A stretch of 54,836 nt of DNA from Anaerolineae bacterium (GTDB lineage Bacteria; Chloroflexota; Anaerolineae; Aggregatilineales; Phototrophicaceae). Both the position numbers and the translations under genes were made by a program. Every line of letters starts with the position of its first letter. Position 1 is the stretch's first letter. Below, one piece after another: positions 1 to 9,016 of this stretch. Under the pieces are notes generated by a model. That model ran no database searches and was not told where the DNA came from. It saw only the letters and a list, made by a program, of their open reading frames with translations. The stretch spans positions 13,781 to 68,616 of the forward strand of contig JALHNB010000036.1 in assembly GCA_022843745.1 (NCBI GenBank), in the 5' to 3' direction.

Positions 1-858
1 TACATCTTTTAACCCTTCGGCAAATGCTGCTTTTTCGCTGCCAATCACCACCGTCGGGATGTCGTTTTCGGTATGCTTGCGGTTGCCGATTTCCTCGATG
101 TTGCCGTGATCGCTGGTGATAATCATCAGCCCTTCGTCATCATCCCATACTTCAAGCGCGCCCGCCATCACCGCGTCGAATAATTCGAGAACAGCTACTG
201 CGTCCTTCATATCGCCACGATGACCGATCACATCCGTCATCCAGTGTGAGAAAAACGCAAAATCATATTGGCGCGAAATCTCGACCATTTTGATTCCGCC
301 TTCTCGCGGTGTGTAAATCGGCGTGTCTGAGTAGCCGAGTTCGGTGTGCCAGCCTTCGCCTGTCCAATCGACGGCTAACGCTTCCCCGCTGTAAATTTTA
401 TCCTCGCCAAAGATTGGCAGCCCCGCTTCGAAAGTGGCCTGTTGGTAGCTCGAACGCAGCGCTTTTCCCCGGTTAATTGCGGCGTGCCAGCGTGGGGGAT
501 AGGCTTCGATCAGCGCGGCGGTTTTGCCATGCGCGACACATTGTTTGAAGAAATTATCTTCCGCGATCAGTTCCCGAATTGGCGGGTTGGGCTTGGGGCC
601 ATAATGTTCGCCAATAATTTGAGGCACGTTGCGCCCGGTGAGGATCGTCGCCTGTCCGGTGGCGCTTTGTGGTCGTCCGGGAACGCCGAGACGTGGGTCG
701 GTGGGGATGAATATGGCGCGTTCGCTTTCCTGTCGCCCGGTACTGCGCAGCCAGCGTTTGCCATTACTAAGTTGATGCAGTGTAGGAAGATTTGCGACGA
801 CGAACGGATTTACAGATGGATCATCATCACCGATGCCGACTCCATCCAGAAAAATCAT
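1..858 (-). CDS. Metalloenzyme, alkaline phosphatase/iPGM superfamily (3' end off window)
   Basis: The reading frame is open from the ATG at 858 to the left edge (286 residues), so the C-terminus is missing. It opens with FLDGVGIGDD, whose Asp5 is the usual first metal ligand. It has SATGQ at residues 65-69, where this superfamily carries its nucleophile, and TSDHGN around residue 250 with His262 further on, both typical metal-site elements. The family hydrolyses or transfers phosphate using two divalent metals; the substrate cannot be told from sequence. It lies 15 bases after a thioredoxin-like gene at the end of a minus-strand run starting at murJ. It is not a classical full-length phosphoglycerate mutase, which is much longer. 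Confidence 0.85.
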   Translation of the reverse strand, partial: MIFLDGVGIGDDDPSVNPFVVANLPTLHQLSNGKRWLRSTGRQESERAIFIPTDPRLGVPGRPQSATGQATILTGRNVPQIIGEHYGPKPNPPIRELIAEDNFFKQCVAHGKTAALIEAYPPRWHAAINRGKALRSSYQQATFEAGLPIFGEDKIYSGEALAVDWTGEGWHTELGYSDTPIYTPREGGIKMVEISRQYDFAFFSHWMTDVIGHRGDMKDAVAVLELFDAVMAGALEVWDDDEGLMIITSDHGNIEEIGNRKHTENDIPTVVIGSEKAAFAEGLKDV

Positions 859-873
859 GAGAATGTGAGTCAA

Positions 874-1380
874 TTATGGACTTTCCATTTCGACCAGTTG
901 ATTTTGTACGGTGCTGAGTTGATCTTCTGTGGGCGGGCTGTGGCTGCGCCAGACTTCATTACCCTGGGTATCGAGCAAGAGAAATTCTGGGGTATACGAA
1001 AAAGCATATTGTTCGCGGAGTTCGCGCCCGGTATCTGTGTGGATGTCCACGCGGAGAATATTGAAGTCGTCATCCAATTCTTCAGCAAGGGTATCCACAA
1101 CAGGGCGAATCGCCAGACAACCCGCGCAATAATTGCTGAAAAATTCCATGAATGTTGGCCTGCCATTTCGGATCATCGCTTCAGCCGCCGACATACTATC
1201 AACATCACTGAAGCCAGGACGCAGCAGCAGAAAACCTGCGATCATCAGTATCAGCAGGCCCGTTACGGCTGTTGAGATCACGCGCCAGTTCGTCAGAAAA
1301 TAACGCAGCACCAGGATGACGGCGACAAGCACAACCAAACTGATAACGACATATGAATATTGGTTAAAAATGCGATCCAT
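874..1380 (-). CDS. Membrane-anchored thioredoxin-fold protein
   Basis: A 168-residue protein with two hydrophobic segments (about 10-28 and 36-53), then a thioredoxin-like domain with a CAGC redox motif (Cys85, Cys88) preceded by FMEFFSNY. The Cys pair should face outside and act in thiol-disulfide exchange on exported proteins; that role is inferred from topology. A cis-Pro like that of thioredoxins is visible in SYTPEFLLLD. An AGGGA-type ribosome site sits just before the ATG. It lies between the MBL-fold hydrolase and the metalloenzyme and is probably cotranscribed with both. Confidence 0.85.
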   Translation of the reverse strand: MDRIFNQYSYVVISLVVLVAVILVLRYFLTNWRVISTAVTGLLILMIAGFLLLRPGFSDVDSMSAAEAMIRNGRPTFMEFFSNYCAGCLAIRPVVDTLAEELDDDFNILRVDIHTDTGRELREQYAFSYTPEFLLLDTQGNEVWRSHSPPTEDQLSTVQNQLVEMESP

Positions 1381-1449
1381 ATTGATCCCTTCGGTGACTA
1401 TAGAGGATAGCGCGAAAGGGCAGGAGCGTAAAGTTTCTCCAAAGCTGCT

Positions 1450-2112
1450 TTAATTTTTGTGTTGGCGGGCATATTCCAGCACAAATGGATTGGTTTGGCG
1501 TTCGCGTCCAATGGTAGTTTGCTGCATGTGACCGGGCAGGACATGCACATCATCGCCCAACGGCAATAATTTCTCGAAAATCGACTTCATCAGCAGATCA
1601 TAATCGCCGCTGGGTAAATCCGTGCGCCCGATGCTCCCCGCGAAAAGGCAGTCGCCGCTGAATACCAGCTTATGATCGCGCATGAAAAAACTGATATGAC
1701 CGGGAGCGTGACCGGGTGTGAAAATGGTTTCCAGCTTGATTGCGCCGAGTTCGATGATTTCGGGTTCACTGTTAAGCAGGCGATCCGGCTCGGCAGCTTC
1801 GGGGAAAAGATGCCCGACGAATGCCATACCGCGCTGGGGGAGGTCTTTGAGCCAGAACAGGTCGGCAGAATGTATATAAAATGGTGCGCCTGTGAGTTCT
1901 TTCAATTCTTTGCTGGCGAGTACATGGTCGAAATGACCGTGAGTCGCCAGAATCAGCTTGATCGTCCAGCCAGCATCGTGCGCGGTCTTGTAGAGCAGCG
2001 GCGCGTTATCTACCGGGTCGATAACCAGCGCTTCGTTGGTTTCCGTATCGGCGACAATGTAGCTGTTCGTGGATGCGATTCCGAGAGTCAGAATTTTGAT
2101 TTCAATGGTCAT
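1450..2112 (-). CDS. MBL-fold metallo-hydrolase, glyoxalase II-like
   Basis: A 220-residue protein with the THGHFDH signature at residues 57-63, GHAPGHISFF (second His), FSGDCLFAGSIGRTD (bridging Asp) and LPGH near the C-terminus. These are the two-metal ligands of the glyoxalase II/YcbL-like branch. Such enzymes hydrolyse thioesters such as lactoylglutathione analogues, or act as persulfide dioxygenases; the substrate is not decidable here. Its ATG overlaps the murJ stop codon in an ATGA, so the two genes are translationally coupled. Confidence 0.9.
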   Translation of the reverse strand: MTIEIKILTLGIASTNSYIVADTETNEALVIDPVDNAPLLYKTAHDAGWTIKLILATHGHFDHVLASKELKELTGAPFYIHSADLFWLKDLPQRGMAFVGHLFPEAAEPDRLLNSEPEIIELGAIKLETIFTPGHAPGHISFFMRDHKLVFSGDCLFAGSIGRTDLPSGDYDLLMKSIFEKLLPLGDDVHVLPGHMQQTTIGRERQTNPFVLEYARQHKN

Positions 2113-3782
2113 GCGGCAGCTCCCGCTGGTTTTCGGCGCAGAATAATTGTCAATAATGTGCGCAGTTCGTCCATGCGCAGCAGTATGGCGACACCCAGAA
2201 ACACCGCCGTACCCACGCCGATTTCAATCACTATCTGCGCGATGGTGAAGGCAAGGCCGCGTTCGGCTAGCCCCAGGCTGACCCACAGGGCATTTACGAT
2301 CACAATTGCCAGCGCCATGACTAAGCTAGCGGCTAAAGTTTTGAGGGCTGTTTGAGCCAGCGCACTTTCCTGGATACCGCGCCAGCGCCGCCGCAAAATA
2401 AACAGCAAGCCGATCACTTCAAAACTGTAGGCGAGGGTATTTGCCAGCGCAAGACCACCAACGCTGCCACTGACCGTTGGGAGTGATAAAAATGGCATTT
2501 GCCGCACGGCGAGATTTTGAAAACTGTTGGCCTCGACACTATTCACGCCGCTTAGAGTGATCGCCAGTGTAATATATATGATTGAGCCGCCAAGCGATGT
2601 CCACAGCGGGGTCAGCGTGTCTTTGTCGGCGTAAAAACCGCGCGTGACCACTTCTAAAACCGAATGAACGATAATGCCTAACGCGAAAAATCGCAGTGTG
2701 CTGTAGACCAGCGCCGAGGCGGACGTATCAAATGCGCCGCGCTCAAGAAGGCTGATAATCGGCTGACCGACAAAAATCAAGCCGATGGCTGAGGGGATGG
2801 TCGCGATCAAAATGAAGCGCACCGCACCCGACATGGATGCGCGTTTGCCATTTTCGTCGCCGATTTCGCTCAACGCCGCTAATGTCGGGAAAATAACTGT
2901 CGCCATCGCCGAGCCGATCAGGGTTTGCGGGATTTGCATCAAGCGCCACCCCCAATCGAGTGCGCTGGCTGCACCCGTTCCCAGACGTGAAACGATATTG
3001 GTGGTAATAATGCCGGTAAAGGTGAACAGGAGTAAATCGGCCATGCGGGGCAGCATCAAACGGGCGATACGCCGGAGATCGGGATCTTTGAGTCCCAATC
3101 CGCGTGTCCAGCGGGCGCGAAAGCGAATGAGGCCGGGTATCTGGATGCCAAGATGCAGGAGTGCGCCGATCACCGCGCCAATCGCGATACCACGCACGCC
3201 AAATGGCTCGACTAAAAATGCTGCGCCGAAAAGCAGCCCCAGGTCGAACATGATCGGAGCGAGGGCAGGTAACAGAAAATGATCGTGACTTTGCAGGATG
3301 CCGACGATGATGCCGCTGACCGAAAAAATGAGCGTACTGAATAACAGAATCCGCATCAATTCGACGGTCTGCTGTTGGTTCGCGCTGTCGAAGCCGGGAG
3401 CGACGACATTAGCGACCAGCCAGGGCGCGGCGATAAACACGATCAAACTGATGAGGAATGTCAGAATGAAAACCGTATTCACGACATGGCTGGCAGTGCG
3501 CCATGCTTTATCCAGATCACCTCGCGCCAGCAGACCACTGAAGATTGGAATGAATGCAAAGGCCAGCACGCCGCCCGCCAGTAAATTGAAAATCTGCTCC
3601 GGCAGGCGGTTGGCGATGACGAAGGCGTCCCATTCGGCGCTCACACCAAAAACATTCGCGATCAAAACGACCTGTGCCAGGCTGATGACTTTTGCCACGC
3701 CGAACGCGATCATGACGATAATGGTCGAACGCGCCACATTGCGGCTGCGATTTTCGACGGTTGGCGCTTTGCTGATCTCCAT
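2109..3782 (-). CDS. murJ: Lipid II flippase MurJ (MviN family)
   Basis: A 557-residue polytopic membrane protein with about 14 hydrophobic segments and the MurJ/MviN pattern: an N-terminal ARSTIIVMIAFGVAKVISL segment, then AEWDAFVIANRLPEQIFNLLAGG. MurJ moves the peptidoglycan precursor lipid II across the membrane. Length is normal for the family. It heads the run murJ-MBL-thioredoxin-metalloenzyme. It indicates that this organism makes a peptidoglycan-type precursor, which matters for the SEDS/PBP pair further right. Confidence 0.92.
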   Translation of the reverse strand: MEISKAPTVENRSRNVARSTIIVMIAFGVAKVISLAQVVLIANVFGVSAEWDAFVIANRLPEQIFNLLAGGVLAFAFIPIFSGLLARGDLDKAWRTASHVVNTVFILTFLISLIVFIAAPWLVANVVAPGFDSANQQQTVELMRILLFSTLIFSVSGIIVGILQSHDHFLLPALAPIMFDLGLLFGAAFLVEPFGVRGIAIGAVIGALLHLGIQIPGLIRFRARWTRGLGLKDPDLRRIARLMLPRMADLLLFTFTGIITTNIVSRLGTGAASALDWGWRLMQIPQTLIGSAMATVIFPTLAALSEIGDENGKRASMSGAVRFILIATIPSAIGLIFVGQPIISLLERGAFDTSASALVYSTLRFFALGIIVHSVLEVVTRGFYADKDTLTPLWTSLGGSIIYITLAITLSGVNSVEANSFQNLAVRQMPFLSLPTVSGSVGGLALANTLAYSFEVIGLLFILRRRWRGIQESALAQTALKTLAASLVMALAIVIVNALWVSLGLAERGLAFTIAQIVIEIGVGTAVFLGVAILLRMDELRTLLTIILRRKPAGAAA

Positions 3783-3820
3783 AAACCCCTCTGCGAAAAG
3801 TGCGTCAACCTGCCAGCAAA

Positions 3821-3850
3821 TGGCTGACTGGCTGAAATGCTGACAAGCTG
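3821..3850. repeat. Intergenic word repeat, family C (copy 1)
   Basis: The gap 3783-3858 holds GCTGACTGGCTGA followed by GCTGAAATGCTGAC (3831-3844). The second word occurs again at 33795-33808 and the first, inverted, at 33644-33656. Both sites are non-coding. This is a dispersed short repeat of unknown role. Confidence 0.6.
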
Positions 3851-3858
3851 ATCGCTAT

Positions 3859-5496
3859 TTACGCAAGCGCGTTGAGTTCCTGCTGTGCGGCGGTATAGCG
3901 CGGATTGTGACTGAGTGCCCGCCGGAAAGCACTGACAGCGCCCGCTGTGTCACCCTGCGCAGCCATCACTTTGCCCTGCCAGTAGTAGGTTTCTTCGACA
4001 TACTGTGCGCCATTCGTCAGATTGGCGTTCACCAGCGCCAGCACATCATTCAGCCGTCCCGCATTGAAATACGCTTCAAACGGGCCGTGTTGATACCAGG
4101 TGATGCGCCAGGGCAAAACGCCGACTCGCCGCGATTGGTCGTAGGCAGCGGCGGCTTCTTCGTAGCGGCCCAATTTTGTGAGCGCTGTGCCGATGTTGTA
4201 CCAGGCGAAGGGGTCTTGTGGATTAGCGCGGGCTTCCGTTTGTCCTACAGCCAGTGCATTTTCAGCAGCCGATGTGAGGTCAGCACGATTTCCGAGAATA
4301 CGGCTCACTTCACTTTCGCGATCCGGGTAATACAACACGATGAATGTGCGGTTGAAATCCTGCCAGTTATCGTCGAGCTGATCGTAATCCTCCGCGATGC
4401 CCGCGTCATTTTCGCCCGCCCCTAAAAAGCTATCATAAAGGTAAAATACACGCGAGAGGTCGTCATAACCGACAATGGTCTGGTAATGACCGATCCAGTC
4501 GTAGCCTTCGGGCATGTACCCAGTTTCGATGATAACCGGAAATTCAGCGGCGATAAAATCCTTGAGCATATCCAGATCGCCGCCGATTCGGGTAATCGCT
4601 TTTACGCCACTTTGCTCGTTAACGAAAGCCACCATTTCACCGGGGTTGACATTTTTGTCTTCTCGATCCGGCTTCAGGAACGAAGCGGCAACGGTTTGGT
4701 CGTCCTGCCAGCCAAAATAGCTTAATGCCATCGTGATATTTGCCGGGCCGCAGTTGTTCCAGGTTTGCTTGACGTGCCTAATCGCAAACAGCCGGGCTGA
4801 TGAGGGGCGCGACGGAACTGAAATCTGCACTTCGGCGGGTTGAGTCGGCGGGACAACGGCTGAATCATTTGAAGGTGTTTCGGTAGGTGCAAGCGTGGAT
4901 GTTGGCGGCAGGGGAGTCTGTGTGGATGTTGCCGTCGCACTCGCTTCAACCAGAATCGTCGGCGCTTGCGTTGGAACGGATGTTGGCGTTCCCGTTGACA
5001 AAAGCAAAGGGGCGGCCAGCAAATCCTCTGGCGAAATATCGCCATTTTCCGGCGGCGCGGACGTGGGAAGGACACCACCTGCGGGGGTTGGCGGCAGGAA
5101 GGCGCGCATAAATGGTAACTGCGTCACTACAATTTGCTGATATTCAGGCATCAAAGTGCTTTGGAAAAGTAAGACTCCGCCCAAACTGCCAATAATCATG
5201 AGCAAAAACAGACCGACTAACAGCCACAGCCAAAGTCGCCGAGGCAGCGCTTTTCTAAAAACGATTGCGCCGATCACGCTGCCGATAACCAGTAAACCGA
5301 CTGCGCCGATCCCCAATGGCATCAACGCAATGATGCGCTGTTGGCTGCGATAGATCAGAAAGGCAGCGACGGCAACGGCAATAAAATACAGAAACAGGCC
5401 AACAGTCAGCCCTAATAGAAGACGGGACGGCGGTTTTACTCCGTCATCGTATCGGTCTTGTATGGGCCTCTGCCCCGTTTGTTGTTCTGACATCAT
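3859..5496 (-). CDS. Membrane-anchored C39-like cysteine protease with TPRs
   Basis: A 545-residue protein in four parts. Residues 26-112 form three transmembrane helices. Residues 135-225 are a Pro/Thr/Ser-rich stalk. Residues 233-390 are a C39-like peptidase domain with NNCGPA (Cys249), GHYQTIVGYDD (His337) and YDSF (Asp355), so the Cys-His-Asp triad looks complete. Residues 425-540 are TPR repeats. C39-like domains process peptides or double-glycine leaders; the TPRs probably bind the substrate or a partner. The domain should lie outside the cell. Two ATGs stand in tandem (5496 and 5493), with GGAG upstream. I do not know the natural substrate. Confidence 0.85.
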   Translation of the reverse strand: MMSEQQTGQRPIQDRYDDGVKPPSRLLLGLTVGLFLYFIAVAVAAFLIYRSQQRIIALMPLGIGAVGLLVIGSVIGAIVFRKALPRRLWLWLLVGLFLLMIIGSLGGVLLFQSTLMPEYQQIVVTQLPFMRAFLPPTPAGGVLPTSAPPENGDISPEDLLAAPLLLSTGTPTSVPTQAPTILVEASATATSTQTPLPPTSTLAPTETPSNDSAVVPPTQPAEVQISVPSRPSSARLFAIRHVKQTWNNCGPANITMALSYFGWQDDQTVAASFLKPDREDKNVNPGEMVAFVNEQSGVKAITRIGGDLDMLKDFIAAEFPVIIETGYMPEGYDWIGHYQTIVGYDDLSRVFYLYDSFLGAGENDAGIAEDYDQLDDNWQDFNRTFIVLYYPDRESEVSRILGNRADLTSAAENALAVGQTEARANPQDPFAWYNIGTALTKLGRYEEAAAAYDQSRRVGVLPWRITWYQHGPFEAYFNAGRLNDVLALVNANLTNGAQYVEETYYWQGKVMAAQGDTAGAVSAFRRALSHNPRYTAAQQELNALA

Positions 5497-5852
5497 GCAA
5501 TACGATCTCCGACCAGGTTACAGTAAAAGTGATGAGTGAAAGTTTAAAACGCTGTGCTATAGGCGAAAAATTGTTTTCGAATCCCATAAACCGCGCTTTT
5601 AACTTCTTGGTAATCGGGTTAGTTTGCCACAGATATGTCTGTTTTGCAGCAGTATTTGCTGACGTTTACCCGACGATCTGGGGCATTATAACTGGAAGCA
5701 GACTGGTTGACGATACACGGCGCTGTTAGAATGAGCAAGGTTTAGTTTAGTTTTAATGTTTATAGACTATAGTGAGAACGTGCAATAATCCTAGTGAGAA
5801 CGTGCAATAATCCTAGTAAGAACGTGTAGTATTCATCGAGGGACTCGGCTTT
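5497..5852. other. 356-base divergent intergenic region
   Basis: Divergent region between the C39-like protease (minus) and the flippase-like gene (plus). I see no convincing gene; a 66-codon frame at 5529-5729 has no ribosome site and no family features. TTGACG at 5707 is followed 14 bases later by TAGAAT, a poorly spaced promoter-like pair. The right end carries the 22-base tandem repeats listed separately. Confidence 0.5.
5770..5835. repeat. Three 22-base tandem repeats upstream of 5853
   Basis: Units start at 5770, 5792 and 5814. The first two are identical and share TAGTGAGAACGTGCAATAAT; the third is diverged (TAGTAAGAACGTG). The 22-base spacing is about two helical turns, so identical faces would repeat on one side of DNA. 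They end 18 bases before the ATG of the flippase-like gene, as direct-repeat operator arrays often do. Confidence 0.75.
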
Positions 5853-6923
5853 ATGCAGAAATATCGGAATCGAATTATCGCAGGATTCGCGATTGGTTTC
5901 GTGATTTACGTGGTGCTTTTGCTCTTTGTAAATACGGACGATTTGCTTCAGCAGTTAAAGATTTACCCCTGGGAACTCTTCATTCCGGTCATTCTGCTCA
6001 AATTTGTAGCCTGGTTTTGCCGTTTTATTCAGTGGCATTACTTTTTGGGCGTGATCGATGCCAACGATAAAATCAGCCGTTTCGACAGCACCGTCCTGTT
6101 TATTTCCGGCTTTTCGATGGCCGTCAGCCCCGGCAAAATCGCCGAAATGCTCAAAGCGGTTGTGTTAAAAACAAAGACGGGCATTCCAATTGCGAAAAGT
6201 GCCCCGGTGATTATCGCTGAGCGTGTCGTGGATGGGATCGCGGTGCTGCTGCTGTCATTTATCGCTATTCTGATCGCTGGAGACAATATTCAGCTTGGCG
6301 AAGAATACCGATTTATGATTATTCTCTCGTCGGTGCTGCTGCTGGTTGGCCTGGTCGCTGTGCAGCTTCGCCCAGTGGCCTACTTTTTCCTGAACATGAT
6401 TGCTCGCCTGCCACTCGTCAAACGCCTGCACGAACCGTTAGTCACGTTTTATGAGAGCAGCAACGAAATGTTTAAGCTCAAGCACATTATCATCCCCACG
6501 TTGTTCGGCATGGTCGCTGCTGTGGGGGATGTGATCGGCTTTATGATTATACTGACCGGCTTTGGCATTGAGATGAACGCGACACTATTTCTGCAAACGA
6601 CAGTGATCGTCTGTCTGGCATCGGCAATTGGCGCATTAAGTGGTGTACCCAACGGCGCAGGTGTCACCGAAATTTCGGTTGGTGCGATGCTCATGGCGAT
6701 TGTCGCGCCGACAAACCCGGTGATGACGCTGCCAGTGGCGACGACAGCGGCACTTGTGGAAGGATTTTTTCACAAATGGTTCCGCGTATTTGTGGGATTG
6801 GGTGTTGGCGTGATTTTCCGCAAACGCCTGATTTCGCCAGAAGTTGAAACGACGATTGCTGAGATGGAAGCAGAACGTGCTCAAAAACGAGCCGGACTCA
6901 CTGTGGAGACGGGAAACGCATGA
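5853..6923 (+). CDS. Flippase-like membrane protein (LPG synthase TM / UPF0104 family)
   Basis: A 356-residue protein with about eight hydrophobic segments, including a GKIAEMLKAVVLKTKTG loop typical of the UPF0104/AglD-type membrane domain. The catalytic half of lysylphosphatidylglycerol synthase is absent. Members of the family move or modify lipid-linked groups; the cargo is unknown. The last four bases overlap the PHP gene, so the two are coupled. The start is the first ATG after the tandem repeats. Confidence 0.85.
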   Translation: MQKYRNRIIAGFAIGFVIYVVLLLFVNTDDLLQQLKIYPWELFIPVILLKFVAWFCRFIQWHYFLGVIDANDKISRFDSTVLFISGFSMAVSPGKIAEMLKAVVLKTKTGIPIAKSAPVIIAERVVDGIAVLLLSFIAILIAGDNIQLGEEYRFMIILSSVLLLVGLVAVQLRPVAYFFLNMIARLPLVKRLHEPLVTFYESSNEMFKLKHIIIPTLFGMVAAVGDVIGFMIILTGFGIEMNATLFLQTTVIVCLASAIGALSGVPNGAGVTEISVGAMLMAIVAPTNPVMTLPVATTAALVEGFFHKWFRVFVGLGVGVIFRKRLISPEVETTIAEMEAERAQKRAGLTVETGNA

Positions 6924-7606
6924 CCGACACATGGAATGTCGATTTACATAGCCATACACTTTGGTCGAAAGATTGCCTGACGGAATTTAATACGATTCTG
7001 CGCCTGTGCGATCAACGCGGCATTGATCGAATCGCGATCACCGATCACAACACCGCTGAAGGTGCGCTGGCGTTGCAAAAACTCGCGCCGGGGCGCGTGA
7101 TCGTGGGCGAAGAAATTATGACCACTCAGGGCGAAATTCTGGCCTATTTTGTGCGCGAAAGTGTTCCCGCTGGACTGACACCGGAAGAGACGATTCGCCG
7201 CCTCCGCGAACAGGGTGCGGTTATCAGCGTGTCCCATCCCTTTGACCGACTGCGCAAAGGGGCATGGCGCGAAGAAGATTTACTAAAAATTGTGGACAAA
7301 ATTGACGCAATTGAAATTTATAATGCCCGCTGCATCGTGAACAGTGACAACGACAAGGCGATTGCATTCGCCAAAAAACACAGCTTGATCGGAACGGTAG
7401 GGTCAGACGCACACACACGCCCGGAATATGGTCGATCAATGGTCAAAATGCGCCCTTTTACCGATGACCCGGAAGATTTTCTCGATGCGCTGCAAGAGGC
7501 CAGCTATATCATGCGCCTCAGCCCCATTTACGTTCACTTGGGCAGCAAAGCCGCGAAATGGTCGAAAAAGTTAGGGCTTAAGCCGCGCTTATGGGCAGGT
7601 GGCTAA
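6920..7606 (+). CDS. PHP domain phosphoesterase
   Basis: A 228-residue PHP-domain protein. Visible motifs are DLHSHT (metal-binding HxH, residues 8-13), ITDHNT, GEEIMT, SHPFD and GSDAHT, in the expected order. PHP proteins use a trinuclear metal site to cleave phosphoesters such as small nucleotides or histidinol phosphate. Length fits the stand-alone YciV-like branch but lacks anything that fixes the substrate. Its stop overlaps the stop of the convergent PBP gene in the bases CTAA. Confidence 0.85.
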   Translation: MTDTWNVDLHSHTLWSKDCLTEFNTILRLCDQRGIDRIAITDHNTAEGALALQKLAPGRVIVGEEIMTTQGEILAYFVRESVPAGLTPEETIRRLREQGAVISVSHPFDRLRKGAWREEDLLKIVDKIDAIEIYNARCIVNSDNDKAIAFAKKHSLIGTVGSDAHTRPEYGRSMVKMRPFTDDPEDFLDALQEASYIMRLSPIYVHLGSKAAKWSKKLGLKPRLWAGG

Positions 7607-9012
7607 TTCTGCCGTAACGCCTCGTGGGCTGCCGCCAGCACTGTGCCGCCGATGTCTGCCGCGAGGCCGGGATCGTTGCTGTTTTCCAGCACCACCGCGA
7701 CTGAAATCGCCTGCCGACCCGCAATTGTCGCGAAGCCAACAAACCACGCCTGCGTTTCATCCCCTGAATAGGCAATCGTGGCATGACCACCAATGTCAAT
7801 ATTGGGACGCGCTGCGTTAAAAGCCGCGCCATTGGCAACCGCGCTGCGCATGAGGTCTTGAAGCTGCCGCGCGGTGTTAGCATTGGCGTAGGGGATCGTT
7901 GGGCGGATAGCCTCCACTGGAATCCAGGCATCCGATTCCGCTGCGCGTGTTGCCGCCAGTGTATAGGGCTGCGGTGCATTACCATCGTTGATAATCGCTG
8001 CCGCCATGACCGCCATTTGCAACGGCGTGACCGTCAGATTGCCCTGCCCAAGCGCATTTTCAACGAGATTATCGGTAGTGATGAGCGGAAAAGAAGTGAC
8101 AGAGGCTCCCGTCGCCGGCTGTGGAACAAAGCCCTCAAGGCTAGGTGGGCGATTGAGTTGAAAAGTGACGAACGTATCCTGAATCTTTTCTCTGTCCAGT
8201 GTTTCTGCCAACTCCTCGAATGGTTTTGGACAGGCAAAAGCATAAGCATCACGCAGCGTTAAGGCCATCTCCGGCAGGCGTACTGCACAAGACACATCGA
8301 CATTTGCTAGCTGAACGGTATCTGTCGCATTCTCAATCACCGTTTCGAGCGGCTGCCTGTTCAGCAATGCCGCCGCCATCAACAGGGTTTGTAATGTGCC
8401 GCCGGGTTGGTAATTGGCTTGGAGAGCACGGTTGAAAAAGGGCTTCCCTGGCGCTTCGATCAGCATTTCCCAATCGGCATCCAGCGTGTTTGGGTTGTAG
8501 GTCGGCAGGCTGACGAGTCCTAATATCTCCCCGTTTGGCACACCCATAACAACGACAGCGCCCACACGCCCATTCAGTGCCTGGGCGATTTGCTGTTGAA
8601 TGCCCAGATCAAGCGTCAATTTGATGTCTGTGCCAACTTGAGGCCGATGGAGAAGCTGGGTGGTGAAATCACGATTGTCGCCCCGCAGGATGCTGTTATA
8701 AGCTGCCTCCGCGCCTCCTGTGCCATAGCGCAGACTGTAATAACCGAGCGCACTGCTGGTTTCGGGATACTCATAATTTCGGCTTACGCTTCCGTCTTCC
8801 CCTATTGTGGATGTTGCCAGGAGATGATCGGCGCGATCCACAATATCACCCCGCAGAATAGCGGCTTCAGCCTCGAACAGGCGCGGGTTATCCTCACGCG
8901 TGAGTATTGTATCTATGCCGAAAATTGCCCAATATGCTGCGGCCAGCGCGACAATGGCAAATCCTGCCAGCACACCAAGCAGAAGACGGTTGATTTCGCG
9001 AGTCGAGCGCAT
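7603..9012 (-). CDS. PbpA-like class B PBP with degenerate catalytic motifs
   Basis: A 469-residue protein with one N-terminal transmembrane helix and the short PbpA layout of actinobacteria. The flanks of all three penicillin-binding motifs align well, but the motifs themselves are lost. PGSTFK is PGGTLQ (Ser to Gly205, Lys to Gln208). SCN is ACP (residues 260-262). KTG is HAT (residues 410-412), although QAWFVGFA follows as expected. It should therefore lack transpeptidase activity and bind no beta-lactam, perhaps serving as a scaffold for the SEDS polymerase encoded just upstream. I chose the ATG at 9012 (GAGG nine bases before, four bases after the SEDS stop) over an upstream in-frame start at 9054. 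Confidence 0.88.
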   Translation of the reverse strand: MRSTREINRLLLGVLAGFAIVALAAAYWAIFGIDTILTREDNPRLFEAEAAILRGDIVDRADHLLATSTIGEDGSVSRNYEYPETSSALGYYSLRYGTGGAEAAYNSILRGDNRDFTTQLLHRPQVGTDIKLTLDLGIQQQIAQALNGRVGAVVVMGVPNGEILGLVSLPTYNPNTLDADWEMLIEAPGKPFFNRALQANYQPGGTLQTLLMAAALLNRQPLETVIENATDTVQLANVDVSCAVRLPEMALTLRDAYAFACPKPFEELAETLDREKIQDTFVTFQLNRPPSLEGFVPQPATGASVTSFPLITTDNLVENALGQGNLTVTPLQMAVMAAAIINDGNAPQPYTLAATRAAESDAWIPVEAIRPTIPYANANTARQLQDLMRSAVANGAAFNAARPNIDIGGHATIAYSGDETQAWFVGFATIAGRQAISVAVVLENSNDPGLAADIGGTVLAAAHEALRQN

Positions 9013-9016
9013 CGGC

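Noticed and set aside
442-1275. A 277-codon plus-strand reading frame
   Set aside because: It is antisense to the metalloenzyme and thioredoxin genes, which have clear family motifs. Its own translation shows none.
5529-5729. A 66-codon frame in the divergent gap
   Set aside because: No ribosome site, no recognisable domain and unlike coding composition; the gap looks regulatory.
5770-5835. CRISPR array
   Set aside because: The units are directly adjacent with no spacers and only three copies.
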